Source of the DNA: Okeania sp. SIO1I7
GTDB lineage: Bacteria > Cyanobacteriota > Cyanobacteriia > Cyanobacteriales > Microcoleaceae
Assembly (NCBI GenBank): GCA_010672585.1
Contig: JAAHGF010000002.1
Location: forward strand, 186,001-250,000
DNA length: 64,000 bases
Direction of reading: 5' to 3'
A program made the translations under genes and the position numbers. Positions 54,290 to 63,827 of the stretch are shown one piece after another. The notes below the pieces were generated by a model. That model saw nothing but the letters and a program-made list of their open reading frames with translations, was not told the origin of the DNA and did not search any database. Each line of letters begins with the position of its first letter. Position 1 is the stretch's first letter.

Positions 54290-55279
54290 ATGGAAACTTT
54301 TCAGAAAATAATATCTGTGTTAGCTTTTTTATCCATAGGATTTTCTCTCGCAGAAGTCTACTTAACAATGAATCCAGTCTGGAAGCGAAAACATGAGCGT
54401 GTAGTTGCAGAAAGTCAATCTGTTAGTGGTAATCTACTTTCTTTTACTATTGGAACTATTTTTGCAATTAACTCTCTTTTCACTGGAGAATATGTAGGTT
54501 TTATAGACAACATATTATTTAATGGTTTGGCATTGTTCTATATTTTTGTAGGAATGTCATTATGGGTACCAGGAGAAAGAAAAAAAGGTTTCTGGACTTT
54601 AATCAAAGAAGCTCTTAATTTTGAAAGAAAAGAAGCTGGAGATTTAGCCAAGTCATTTTTAAAACCTTCGGGAGCTAAAAAAATCATCAGTATTTTAAGT
54701 CAGGTAGCTATGATTGATGAAGTAATTGACCCCAGAGAAAAAGAGTTTATTCAATCATTTGCCGACCATTGGGGTATTAATTTTTCCTGGGATAATTTAA
54801 CAACAAATAGAATCACAGATGCTTCTGTAAATTTGATAAATTTACGTCAGGATGTCAATGATTATTTGGCAACTTCTCCACCACAGAAACAAGTATCAGA
54901 ATTAAAAGATATTATCAATGCTCTGGTGAATATTGATGAAGAAGTTTCAGAAAAAGAAAGGCTAATTATGGGAGAATTAGATGGCTTACTTTCTGAATAC
55001 ATTAGTCAAGAGTCAAATGCTGCTAGATATCATGTAATAGTAGCGCCACAAAACGAACGGCAGATTCAAGTAGTGAGTACTTCACTACCAGAATTAACAA
55101 GATATGAAGTAGGAGAAGGATTTGCTTATAATAGCGGTCCTTTTTATTCTAAAGAATATGCAGATATTATATCTGATGGTTATCGCAGTCTTAATCTTTT
55201 CAGCATCGTGACTTTAACTCTTCCTACAGAAATAAATTCTATAAATTCTGAGGATGATTCAACAATTAATAATGAATAA
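54290..55279 (+). CDS. Membrane protein with TerB-like domain
   Basis: A 329-residue protein. The first ~100 residues hold three or so hydrophobic segments: ISVLAFLSIGFSLAEVYL, LLSFTIGTIFAINSLF and ILFNGLALFYIFVGMSLW. The middle (about 135-240) looks like a TerB/tellurite-resistance helical domain with two acidic, metal-binding-like motifs (AMIDEVIDPREKEFI and ALVNIDEEVSEKERLI). The C-terminal ~85 residues (YHVIVAPQNERQIQVV..) are unassigned. A GGAG lies 9 nt before ATG 54290. The function of TerB domains in cyanobacteria is unclear; it is monocistronic. Confidence 0.7.
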   Translation: METFQKIISVLAFLSIGFSLAEVYLTMNPVWKRKHERVVAESQSVSGNLLSFTIGTIFAINSLFTGEYVGFIDNILFNGLALFYIFVGMSLWVPGERKKGFWTLIKEALNFERKEAGDLAKSFLKPSGAKKIISILSQVAMIDEVIDPREKEFIQSFADHWGINFSWDNLTTNRITDASVNLINLRQDVNDYLATSPPQKQVSELKDIINALVNIDEEVSEKERLIMGELDGLLSEYISQESNAARYHVIVAPQNERQIQVVSTSLPELTRYEVGEGFAYNSGPFYSKEYADIISDGYRSLNLFSIVTLTLPTEINSINSEDDSTINNE

Positions 55280-55807
55280 TTAATAATTACCTCTTCTTTT
55301 CAAGGAGAGGATTGACTAATAATGAAAAAAATTCATTATTATCCCCTTAAAAGGGGAGGCTTTAAACCACAATTTTTCGGTAAGCAAATTAATCAATTTT
55401 TATGAAGAAGGAAGAAGAAAGAAGGAAGAGGGATTTTTTTTGCAGTTCTGTAATCTGAAGAGATACCAATCATGCTTCCATCTTCCATACCTTATGAGTT
55501 TTGGTACTATTGTGAACCATATTGGACTATAATACCATTTTGAAAAAAGAATATTACGAATAATAAGCGTGATTAAAAGGCTTTAAATGAGATGTCTAAT
55601 AGACATCTCCGATAATAAAAAATTAAATCAATTATCACACAGAAACTATCAATTATTTCCCCCTACTCCCTACTCCCTACTCCCTACTCCCTACTCCCTC
55701 TATTCAATTATCACACATAAATTATCAATTATTTCCCCCTACTCCCTACTTCCTACTCCCTACTCCCTCTATAATTTTGAAATGTTTGACTAAAGAATAG
55801 AAACTGT
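55280..55807. repeat. Intergenic region with tccctac heptamers
   Basis: No gene seen. It contains ccccttaaaagggg (55343-55356), gaagaag runs (55403-55430) and two blocks of tccctac heptamers (55662-55698 and 55735-55768), each followed by a similar attatcacaca..aattatc segment. Confidence 0.6.
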
Positions 55808-56836
55808 ATGATTGAAAACGAAAAAAATAATGAAACAGTCGGTATTACAACAATTGGTTATTATATTCCTTCAGGAGTTATGACTAGCGAAGCGATCGCT
55901 AAACTAGCAGATATTCCCCTGTGGGTTTTGACAGAAAAATTAGGCATGGAAAAAAAACCCATTGCTGCTGAAGACGAGCATCCTAGCGATATGGGAATTA
56001 AAGCAGCAATATCGGCGATCGAGAAAGCTCAAATTCAACCAGAAAAAATAGATTTAATTGTTTATTGTGGTGGGGGAGATTACGATTACAGATTTTGGTC
56101 TCCCGCAGCCAAAATTCAAGCTGCTATTGGTGCTGAAAATGCTCATGCTTTTGAAGTTAGAAATTTTTGCAACGGTGGCAATTTAGGCATTCATATTTGC
56201 CGAAATATGCTGCTGGCAGATTCGAGCTTAAATTATGCTTTAGTTGTTTGTAGCGAGAAATTATCCCAGTTGCTTAATTACTCGGATAAAAATATAAGTT
56301 TCATGCTTACTTTCTCCGACGGTGCAGCCGCCGCGCTGTTAAAAAAAGGAGAGTCTAGTAACAAAATTCTCTCCTATTATGGCATGACTGATGGGAGATT
56401 AGCTGATTTTATTCGAGTACCTTTGGGCGGTACTAAGTTGCCTGTAAAAGGTGAAAATATTGACTTAGAACTTAATTATGTTAAAGTAGAAGAAAGTGAA
56501 AAATTAGACAAAATTTTATCGGAAATTTATTTAAAAAATTATAAAAAAGTTATAATAACTGCATTGCAAAAAAGTGGTTTTTCTATAGAAAAAATAGACT
56601 TTTTATTTAGTAATCAAATCAAAAAAAGTGTCTTTTTATCACTGCTTGAATCTCTGAAATTAAGCGAAAAAAATACATTTATTTCTATGAAAGAAAGCGG
56701 TCATTTTGGAGGAGCAGATACTTTATTTTGTTTAGCTAAAACTATGGAGTTAGAGAAAATAAAGCCTGGTAATTTAGTAGTTTTAGCCAGTAGCGCTTCT
56801 GGGTTTTCTTGGGGAGCAACTGTGATTAAATATTAA
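55808..56836 (+). CDS. 3-oxoacyl-ACP synthase III (FabH-like, thiolase fold) with atypical active site
   Basis: A 342-residue KAS III-type enzyme. The nucleophile cysteine is in VRNFCNGGNLG (about residue 117). The usual PHQAN histidine position reads FSNQIKK, and the usual GNTSAA asparagine position reads SGHFGGADT, so Asn and His appear exchanged. The fold is intact (DGAAAALLKKG, GNLVVLASSASGFSWGATVIKY). It is unlikely to be the housekeeping FabH; a secondary-metabolite or specialised condensation or acyl-transfer role is inferred. No acyl carrier protein or other biosynthetic gene is adjacent. Start is ATG 55808. Confidence 0.78.
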   Translation: MIENEKNNETVGITTIGYYIPSGVMTSEAIAKLADIPLWVLTEKLGMEKKPIAAEDEHPSDMGIKAAISAIEKAQIQPEKIDLIVYCGGGDYDYRFWSPAAKIQAAIGAENAHAFEVRNFCNGGNLGIHICRNMLLADSSLNYALVVCSEKLSQLLNYSDKNISFMLTFSDGAAAALLKKGESSNKILSYYGMTDGRLADFIRVPLGGTKLPVKGENIDLELNYVKVEESEKLDKILSEIYLKNYKKVIITALQKSGFSIEKIDFLFSNQIKKSVFLSLLESLKLSEKNTFISMKESGHFGGADTLFCLAKTMELEKIKPGNLVVLASSASGFSWGATVIKY

Positions 56837-57328
56837 ACTGTATTGAAGAAGGAAGAAGGAAGAAGGAAGAAGGAAGAAGGAAGAAGGAAGAAAAAATGGA
56901 TGGGGTTAACGAAGTCAGAAGTCAAAAGTCAGAAGTCAGAAGTTAACCCACCTCTCGCCCCTCCCCCTCCCCTCCTGGGAGGGGAAGTAGGGGATTTGAG
57001 CTTCGCTCCAAAAACCCGATCGCCTTAAAAGGCGGGGTTTTAGACCCATATTATTTTGATAAGTCATTTCAGTTATAGCAATGAGCGCTGGTATATTTAC
57101 AAATTGCAGGAGGTGCCAAATAGCTAAAAGTCTTATATTATCAGTTTTTTTATTCCCCTCCTGGGAGGGGGAGGGGCGAGGGGTGGGTTGCCTGTTGCCT
57201 GTTGCCTCTCTTGGTGCGCATTCCCTTGCGACTGGCGTCGTCGCGGGGTCGCACCGCTGTTGCCTGTTGCCTGCGCACAGCGCTATAATGGTCTTTCCGT
57301 AGTATTAAATGCCAGAAGAAATGAAATT
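56837..57328. repeat. Repeat-rich intergenic region
   Basis: No gene seen. It holds gaaggaa heptamers (56845-56893), agtcaga heptamers (56915-56943), a C-rich palindromic module (56945-56985) and a TATAGC-type element (57074-57287) with gttgcct heptamers. Confidence 0.6.
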
Positions 57329-57865
57329 ATGGCTAATACAGATACGCGGTTTTTAGTAGAAAAATTAATGTGGGAATTCACAGCAGGAGCAAAGAGTTGC
57401 GGGCGAATATATAGATAGTCGCTTTATCCAAAAAATGCTCGACCATACAGAGAAAATGAAACCTTATTTAACCAGTATGAAACTAGATTATGATAGGAAA
57501 AAACCTTTATAAATTGAAGCAATTGTGGGTAATCATTTGGTAAGAATTTCCTGCGGAATGCTGCGCAAATAGCTATTAGCTGTCAGTTAAACTCCTGGGT
57601 TAGAACTGCTTTAACAGCAACAAAACTCTCTCATATAGGACAGTGTTGAAATTAATATAGACTTTTAGGGCAAGGGAGCCAACTTTTGTAGTAAGACAAT
57701 TAATAAAGCTTTTATCGTCAACTAAAAGCAATAGCTGATGGCTAATAGCTGACCGCTGAATGCTTACATCCTTTGCAGATGGCAAAAGAGTCGGGAGTTG
57801 ATTTGCCAATGATTTCTCTGCTTTATCAACAGTTGAATTTTTTATATTTTATAGAACCCATTTGA
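57329..57865 (+). pseudogene. Decayed 2-dehydropantoate 2-reductase-like gene split by a repeat element
   Basis: Three pieces of one protein can be read. MANTDTRFLVEKLMWEFTAGAKSCGR (57329 on) runs to a stop. After a frame shift comes DSRFIQKMLDHTEKMKPYLT with SMKLDYDRKKPL, an in-frame TAA and IEAIVGNHL (to about 57541). Then, beyond an inserted element (57545-57768), HPLQMAKESGVDLPMISLLY with QQLNFL (57769-57865). The middle resembles the C-terminal domain of ketopantoate reductase (TSMKLDYDR.KPLEIEAI..GN). The N-terminal Rossmann half is absent. It is certainly non-functional; family assignment is from recall. Confidence 0.65.
57545..57768. mobile_element. Repeat element inside the reductase pseudogene
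   Basis: It starts with aatttcctgcggaatgctgcg and ends gctgaatgcttac. The interior gggcaagggagccaacttttg and aataaagcttttatcgtcaa match 37566-37753 almost base for base, and 53901-54120 in reverse. The left terminal repeat is missing or replaced. Confidence 0.65.
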
Positions 57866-59007
57866 GATCTATATAATTATGGTATTCAAGTCTTTTCGCG
57901 CATCAATTTTGACCGAAAATCTTCTGTTGGTGTGTTGAATTTTGTGTATTATTTCTCCCCATATCTTCCCTTTTTCTTCTTCCCCTCCTGGGAGGGGCGA
58001 GGGGTGGGTTGTCTCCTGTCTCCAGTATAGCTGTCTCCTGTCTCCTTACTAAATTTATGAAGATACGATCGGGGGTTCTATAAATCAGCTAGATAGTAAG
58101 TTTTTGCACATTTACAAAGAAGTCAAAATTCGTTTGTTTTAGGGAGTAGTAATTCAGGAAGCTAAGGAACAAAACAAAGAAGGAAAAGAGCTAAATAGAT
58201 AGCTTCTACCATTATACTTCAATACAGTTCAGTTAAGTAGGGCTTGCTGATTAAATATCAAAGCATTGATAGATCAATATTTGAGTTGTTTTAGGTTGAA
58301 AAAAGTTCCAGCTTTTCGGTTGCTCAAGGTCAAAAAGTTAACATTTTGGGCAGACAAAGGCAGAAAAATCTAAGGACAATTATTACCGAGAAATTGTGGT
58401 TTAAAGCCTCCCCTTTTAAGGGGATAATCAAGAAAAAAATTCCTTTGAGTAAATCCTCTTCTTTTCAAGGAGAGGCAATTATTAATTATTAATTGTTGAA
58501 TTATACCTCCTCTAGAATTATCATTTATCCTGAATCCTGAGTTCTGACTTCTACCTCTACCAAAATACTTTCCATACGCAAACCCTAATTATTAATTATT
58601 AATTATTAATTATTAATTGTTGAACAGCTTTCCGTTTTCTCGCATTCTTTTTTTTAATTGAACTATCGAAGAAGCGATCGCTAGACGGCAAACACAACAC
58701 ATAACTTACGGTTTGCCACAATGGCAACAAAGCCCTCAAGGAGCGTAAATTAGAAAGAGTAAAGGAGCAAAATTATAAAAGTTCCTCAAAGTCCAATATT
58801 CCCTGATGTTCGGTAAACACGCCTTCATGGAATTGTCTAAATAATCGCAGTATAGATATAAGTAACTTAATCTTAAAGACTGTATAAAAAATGGACAGGC
58901 CCTGGACTAAATCCAGAAGGCTTAAATATTAGTCCTTAACTCAACCTGAAAAACTAGGGTTGACAAAAAGTAAAAATTTTTGTAGTAATTGGAGCCAAAA
59001 AACTCTT
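57866..59007. repeat. 1.1-kb intergenic region upstream of dnaK with large MITE-like block
   Basis: No supported gene. At 57980-58010 is a C-rich palindromic module. From 58238 (tagggcttgctgattaaat) to 58587 (catacgcaaacccta) lies a copy of the element seen at 18463-18658. It is enlarged by nested repeats: the hairpin ccccttttaagggg (58410-58423) and attaatt heptamers. More attaatt heptamers lie at 58588-58620. The last ~390 bp before dnaK are non-repetitive and likely regulatory. Confidence 0.6.
58960..58990 (+). promoter_or_regulatory. Possible promoter of dnaK
   Basis: ttgaca (58960-58965) is a consensus -35 box. After 18 bp agtaat matches four of six -10 bases. It lies so close to the ATG (59008) that the leader would be under 20 nt. 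It also explains why the in-frame TTG at 58960 is not the real start. Weak evidence. Confidence 0.3.
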
Positions 59008-60924
59008 ATGGCAAAAGTAGTCGGAATTGACTTAGGTACAACAAACTCCTGCGTTGCAGTTATGGAAGGTGGTAAACCCACAGTAATTGCTAATGCAGAA
59101 GGTTTCCGTACAACCCCTTCTGTAGTTGCCTATGGTAAAAAAGGAGAACAACTCGTAGGACAAATCGCCAAACGTCAAGCGGTGATGAACACCCAAAATA
59201 CCTTCTATTCAGTAAAGCGGTTCATCGGGCGTAGATTTGATGAAGTGACTAATGAGACTACAGAAGTTTCCTATAAAGTACTCAATGTTAATGGTAACGT
59301 TAAATTAGATTGCCCAGCATTAGAAAAACAATTTGCCCCTGAAGAAATTTCAGCCCAGGTTCTGCGTAAACTGGTTGATGATGCTAGTAAATATCTTAAC
59401 GAAACAGTAACACAAGCAGTAATTACCGTACCAGCTTATTTCAACGACTCCCAAAGACAGGCAACCAAAGATGCAGGTAGAATTGCTGGTGTAGAAGTAT
59501 TGCGAATCATCAACGAACCTACAGCAGCTTCTCTAGCTTATGGGTTAGATAAGAAAAGTAATGAAACTATCTTAGTATTTGACCTTGGTGGTGGTACATT
59601 TGACGTTTCCATTCTAGAAGTAGGTGATGGTGTATTTGAAGTATTAGCGACTTCCGGCGATACACACCTTGGTGGTGACGACTTTGATAAGAAAATTGTT
59701 GATTTCCTCGCTAAGGAATTTGAAACAGCAGAAGGAATAGACCTACGGAAAGATAAGCAAGCACTGCAACGTTTAACAGAAGCAGCAGAAAAAGCTAAGA
59801 TTGAACTTTCTAGCGTTACTCAGACAGAGATTAACCTGCCATTTATTACCGCTACCCAAGATGGACCTAAGCACTTAGATACCACCTTAACTAGAGGTAA
59901 ATTTGAAGAACTCTGTGCTGACCTGATCGACCGCTGTCGCATTCCTGTAGAAAACGCAATTAGAGATGCTAAGTTAGATAAAAGCGCCATTGATGAAGTG
60001 GTATTAGTTGGTGGTTCTACTCGGATTCCCGCAGTCCATGATATTGTTAAGAAAGTCCTCGGCAAAGATCCAAACCAAAGCGTTAACCCTGATGAAGTGG
60101 TAGCTGTTGGTGCTGCAATTCAAGCAGGTGTATTAGCGGGTGAAGTTAAAGACATTCTCTTGTTAGATGTTACTCCTCTATCTCTGGGTGTAGAAACTTT
60201 GGGAGGCGTAATGACCAAAATTATTCCTCGTAACACAACTATCCCTACCAAAAAGTCAGAAGTGTTCTCAACTGCTGTAGATGGTCAGACAAACGTAGAA
60301 ATTCATGTACTGCAGGGCGAGCGGGAAATGTCTAACGACAACAAGAGTTTAGGAACTTTCCGTCTAGATGGTATCCCCGCAGCACCTCGTGGCGTACCTC
60401 AAATTGAAGTTACCTTCGATATTGATGCTAATGGTATTCTGAATGTAGCTGCGAAAGATAAAGGTACTGGTAAGGAACAGTCTATCAGTATTACAGGTGC
60501 TTCCACTTTACCAGATTCTGAAGTTGAGCGGATGGTGAAAGAAGCAGAAGCTAATGCTGCTGCTGACCAAGAGCGTCGTGAAAAAATTGACCGCAAAAAC
60601 CAAGCAGACTCTTTAGCATATCAAGCTGAGAAGCAAATTCAGGAGTTGGGAGATAAGGTTCCTGAAGCTGATAAGACTAAGATTGAAGGGTTGATTAAGG
60701 ATTTGCGTGATGCTGTTTCTCAAGAAGATGACGAACGTATTCAGTCTCTAACTACTGAGTTACAACAAGCTCTCTACACTGTGAGCAGTAATATTTATCA
60801 ACAAGGTTCTCCTGATGGAGCAACTCCTCCTCCTCCTAATGGTGATGGTGCTGCTGAGTCTTCCTCAAGTTCTGCTGGTGGAGATGATGTAATTGATGCT
60901 GACTTTACTGAAACTAAAAGCTAA
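59008..60924 (+). CDS. dnaK: Molecular chaperone DnaK (Hsp70)
   Basis: A 638-residue Hsp70. The ATPase domain has [44 protein letters not shown] and [10 protein letters not shown]. The linker [13 protein letters not shown] precedes the substrate-binding domain (VQGEREM-type [15 protein letters not shown]), and the C-terminal lid ends in an acidic [11 protein letters not shown] use ATG 59008 ([10 protein letters not shown]); the longer TTG start at 58960 overlaps a likely -35 box. No dnaJ or grpE is adjacent, which is common for one of the several cyanobacterial dnaK genes; the features suggest the major DnaK2-type copy. Confidence 0.97.
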   Translation: MAKVVGIDLGTTNSCVAVMEGGKPTVIANAEGFRTTPSVVAYGKKGEQLVGQIAKRQAVMNTQNTFYSVKRFIGRRFDEVTNETTEVSYKVLNVNGNVKLDCPALEKQFAPEEISAQVLRKLVDDASKYLNETVTQAVITVPAYFNDSQRQATKDAGRIAGVEVLRIINEPTAASLAYGLDKKSNETILVFDLGGGTFDVSILEVGDGVFEVLATSGDTHLGGDDFDKKIVDFLAKEFETAEGIDLRKDKQALQRLTEAAEKAKIELSSVTQTEINLPFITATQDGPKHLDTTLTRGKFEELCADLIDRCRIPVENAIRDAKLDKSAIDEVVLVGGSTRIPAVHDIVKKVLGKDPNQSVNPDEVVAVGAAIQAGVLAGEVKDILLLDVTPLSLGVETLGGVMTKIIPRNTTIPTKKSEVFSTAVDGQTNVEIHVLQGEREMSNDNKSLGTFRLDGIPAAPRGVPQIEVTFDIDANGILNVAAKDKGTGKEQSISITGASTLPDSEVERMVKEAEANAAADQERREKIDRKNQADSLAYQAEKQIQELGDKVPEADKTKIEGLIKDLRDAVSQEDDERIQSLTTELQQALYTVSSNIYQQGSPDGATPPPPNGDGAAESSSSSAGGDDVIDADFTETKS

Positions 60925-60954
60925 GTAGTCTATAACTATAAAGTGTAATGAGAT

Positions 60955-60982
60955 GTAGGGTGTGAGTGATGTTACACCCTAC
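60955..60982 (+). terminator. Stem-loop after dnaK
   Basis: gtagggtgt (60955-60963) pairs perfectly with acaccctac (60974-60982) across a 10-base loop, 31 bp past the dnaK stop. No long T-run follows, so it may be a weak terminator or a mRNA 3' end stabiliser. Confidence 0.45.
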
Positions 60983-61129
60983 TAATTTACGCGTTTATTG
61001 AATTTTACCGAATAATTAAGGTTTAAAGGAGAGGCTTTAAAGGAGAATTATTTAATAATTAATAATTAATTATTCGGTAATTATTAATTATTAATTATTA
61101 ATTATTAATTGTTGAATCACATACTTCCA

Positions 61130-61639
61130 ATGGCAAAACCATCTCCTACTACTCCTGGCGATCGCTCTCAAGCAGCTAAGGTCAGACAACTGCGTAAAAT
61201 TAGCGATTTACTTGATAATGCTGTTCGCGTTCCTGGTACTTCTTATGGCGTTGGTATTGACCCACTTCTGGGATTAATTCCTGGAGGTGGTGATTTTTTA
61301 GGAGGACTTATTTCTGTTTATATTGTATTTTCAGCAGCAATGATGGGTTTGCCCAGGGAAACTCTGATGCGAATGTCTTCTAATATTGTATTTGATTCTT
61401 TGGCAGGAATTGTGCCTGTTTTTGGAGATTTGTTTGATGTTGCTTGGAAGGCAAATTCTAAAAATATGGATATTTTGGAGGCTCATTTAGAGTCTCCTAA
61501 AGTTAGTAAAAGTGCCGATCGCTGGTTTATTTTTTTGCTGTTGTGCGGTTTAATTTTATTTGTTATTATTATTGCTACTTTGGGGTTTTTAGTTATTAGT
61601 TTATTTGTGCATATTTTACAGTTTATTGTATCAGGTTAG
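61130..61639 (+). CDS. DUF4112 domain membrane protein
   Basis: A ~169-residue protein. The DUF4112 block runs [45 protein letters not shown] and then [24 protein letters not shown]-terminal membrane segment ([31 protein letters not shown]) completes it. I use ATG 61130 ([11 protein letters not shown]); the frame extends to 61109 in repeat DNA. Its function is unknown. The ParA-like gene starts 10 bp downstream, so the two are probably co-transcribed. Confidence 0.85.
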   Translation: MAKPSPTTPGDRSQAAKVRQLRKISDLLDNAVRVPGTSYGVGIDPLLGLIPGGGDFLGGLISVYIVFSAAMMGLPRETLMRMSSNIVFDSLAGIVPVFGDLFDVAWKANSKNMDILEAHLESPKVSKSADRWFIFLLLCGLILFVIIIATLGFLVISLFVHILQFIVSG

Positions 61640-61649
61640 GTTGATAAAA

Positions 61650-62717
61650 ATGGTTCTAAAAATTGCCATTTTCAACCATAAAGGTGGGGTTAGTAAAACA
61701 ACAACAACATTTAATTTGGGTTGGATGTTAGCATCGAAGGGAAAAAGAGTAATCCTAGTAGATACAGACCCACAATGCAATTTAACAGGTATGATATTGG
61801 GGTTTTCTAGTAAACAAGAATTGGAAGAAATTTACAGTAAAAACTAAGATATTAAATCTGCTTTAGCACCTGCATTCGAGTCTCAGCCAAGATTAGTAGA
61901 AGCGGTTAATTGTATTTCCATTGAACAACAAGATGGTTTATTTCTGCTACCTGGTCATGTAGGATTAGCTGAATATGAGGTAACTCTAGGAATAGCTCAA
62001 GAATTAAGTGGTTCTATTCAAACTCTTCAAAACCTTCCCGGTTCAATTTCCTATTTATTTGAAAAAACAGCAGAAAAATTTTCTGCCGACTATATTTTAA
62101 TTGATATGAATCCTAGCTTAAGTTCAGTAAATCAGAACTTACTGATGACTAGCGATTTTTTTATTGTGCCTACAGTTCCTGACTTTTTTTCTATAATGGC
62201 AATTGATTCACTAGCTAGAATAATGCCATTTTGGCATATTTGGGCAGAAAAAGCTAGTGACTTAAAAGTTTTGAAAGAAGCTACTTATCCTTTTCCAAAA
62301 GTAACACCTCTTTTTTTAGGAACAATTATCCAAAACTATCGAATCAAAAAGAAAAAACCTTCTGCTAATTTTCAGGAATGGATAGATAGAATTCAAAAAG
62401 CTGTTTCAGAAGAATTAGTTCCATCATTAAAAGAACAAAATATGTTATTACCAAATGAAGTTTATTCTTCTCAAAATATGAATGACTATTGTTTAACTCA
62501 AATGTCTGATTTTAATAGTCTTATTGCCATATCTCAGAACTTTCAAACACCTGTTTTTGCATTAACAAAAGAGCAAATTTATCAACAAGGAATAGTTTTA
62601 GAAGATACCTTAAAATCATCTTCTAATTTTAGAGATGATTTTTCAACTCTAGCCGATAAAATCATTAATTTAACTTCAAATGCAGTCTGCGCTTTACCAG
62701 TTTCATATCAGTATTAA
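61650..62717 (+). pseudogene. ParA-family ATPase gene with a single in-frame stop
   Basis: One frame reads a full ParA-like protein of about 355 residues, except for TAA at 61845-61847 after codon 65. The deviant Walker A is [14 protein letters not shown] (residues ~11-24). [12 protein letters not shown] lies before the stop, and ADYILIDMNPSLSSVNQNLL (Walker B) and the conserved FIVPTVPDFFSIMAIDSL after it. A CAA to TAA change would explain the stop. No frameshift or deletion is apparent, so the mutation is recent, a sequencing error, or read through. A second start for the C-terminal part exists at 62106. No parB is adjacent; array B lies 70 bp downstream. Confidence 0.85.
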
Positions 62718-62787
62718 TCGCGTTAGAGATTTGATAGCTGTTCATCATGTTAAAGCGCAGTCTACTCCTGCTCTCGATCTTTCAGAT

Positions 62788-63358
62788 GGGTTTTGTTACC
62801 AAACAAAGCGTACGCTCATCACCAGAACAATAACTATTGTCCAATAGATAAATAGTCATTATTGCCAAATAAAGCGTACGCTCATCACCAGAACAATAAC
62901 TATTGTCCAATAGATAAATAGGGTTTTGTTACCAAACAAAGCGATCACTCATCACCAGAACAATAACTATTGTCCAATAGATAAATAGGGTTTTGTTACC
63001 AAACAAAGCGTACGTTCATCACCAGAACAATAACTATTGTCCAATAGATAAATAGGGTTTTGTTACCAAACAAAGCGTACGCTCATCACCAGAACAATAA
63101 CTATTGTCCAATAGATAAATAGGGTTTTGTTACCAAACAAAGCGTACGCTCATCACCAGAACAATAACTATTGTCCAATAGATAAATAGGGCTTTTTTGC
63201 CAAATAAAGCGTACGCTCATCAAAAGTTATCGCTCATCACCAGAACAATAACTATTGTCCAATAGATAAATAGTCATTATTGCCAAATAAAGCGTACGCT
63301 TATCACCAGAACAATAACTATTGTCCAATAGATAAATAGTCATTATTGCCAAACAAAG
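62788..63358 (+). repeat. Tandem array B: eight ~67-bp units with near-palindromic core
   Basis: Each unit has ttgttaccaaacaa (or tattgccaaataaa), agcgtacgct (a perfect 10-bp palindrome), catcaccagaac and aataactattgtccaatag with ataaatag. Units start (accagaac) near 62821, 62887, 62954, 63021, 63088, 63155, 63239 and 63305, so the period is 66-67, with a 17-bp insertion in one. There are no unique spacers, so it is not CRISPR. It follows the ParA-like gene by 70 bp. The core is shared with array A. A partition or regulatory site is inference. Confidence 0.88.
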
Positions 63359-63827
63359 TGATATAACTGCCGAATGAATGTTCTATCGCTACTTTCATGC
63401 AACAAAGTCACTTTAGGGAGTAGGGAGTAGGGAGTAGGGGAAAAAAGATTAACTTTGAAAGTGTACCTCATGCTTCCCAAAAAGTGCTTTCATTAATGGA
63501 TAATGGATAATTGATAATTACCTCGGGTTTTAACCGTTACGGAATTGAATATAAGGAGATATTATTTCTTTATTTTCCCCTTAAAAGGGGAGGCTTTAAA
63601 CCAGAATCATTTAATGATTAATAATTAATAATTCGGTAAATACCATAGAAGTATTAAATATTGACACAAAAATTGATATGGTTTGAAGCAGTAATATCAT
63701 GTCTGCTGGTATAGTTTGTGTAAAACCAAGGGTGAATATCTACAGGAAATTTACATTTTTTCCAAATTTTAAGCCTTCTTCTTTCTTCCTTCTTCCTTCT
63801 TCCTTCTTCCTTTTTTCTTCTGCCATA
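63359..63827. repeat. Intergenic region with repeats before the aldo/keto reductase end
   Basis: No gene seen. It contains gggagta heptamers (63415-63438), a copy of the dispersed tcgggttttaaccgttacggaattgaat module (63523-63550), ccccttaaaagggg (63577-63590), aatatcatgtctg (63692-63704) and ttcttcc heptamers (63777-63815). Confidence 0.55.

Noticed and set aside
62788-63358. Array B as a CRISPR array
   Set aside because: The whole 67-bp unit is repeated; there are no unique spacers between constant repeats, and no cas gene is nearby.
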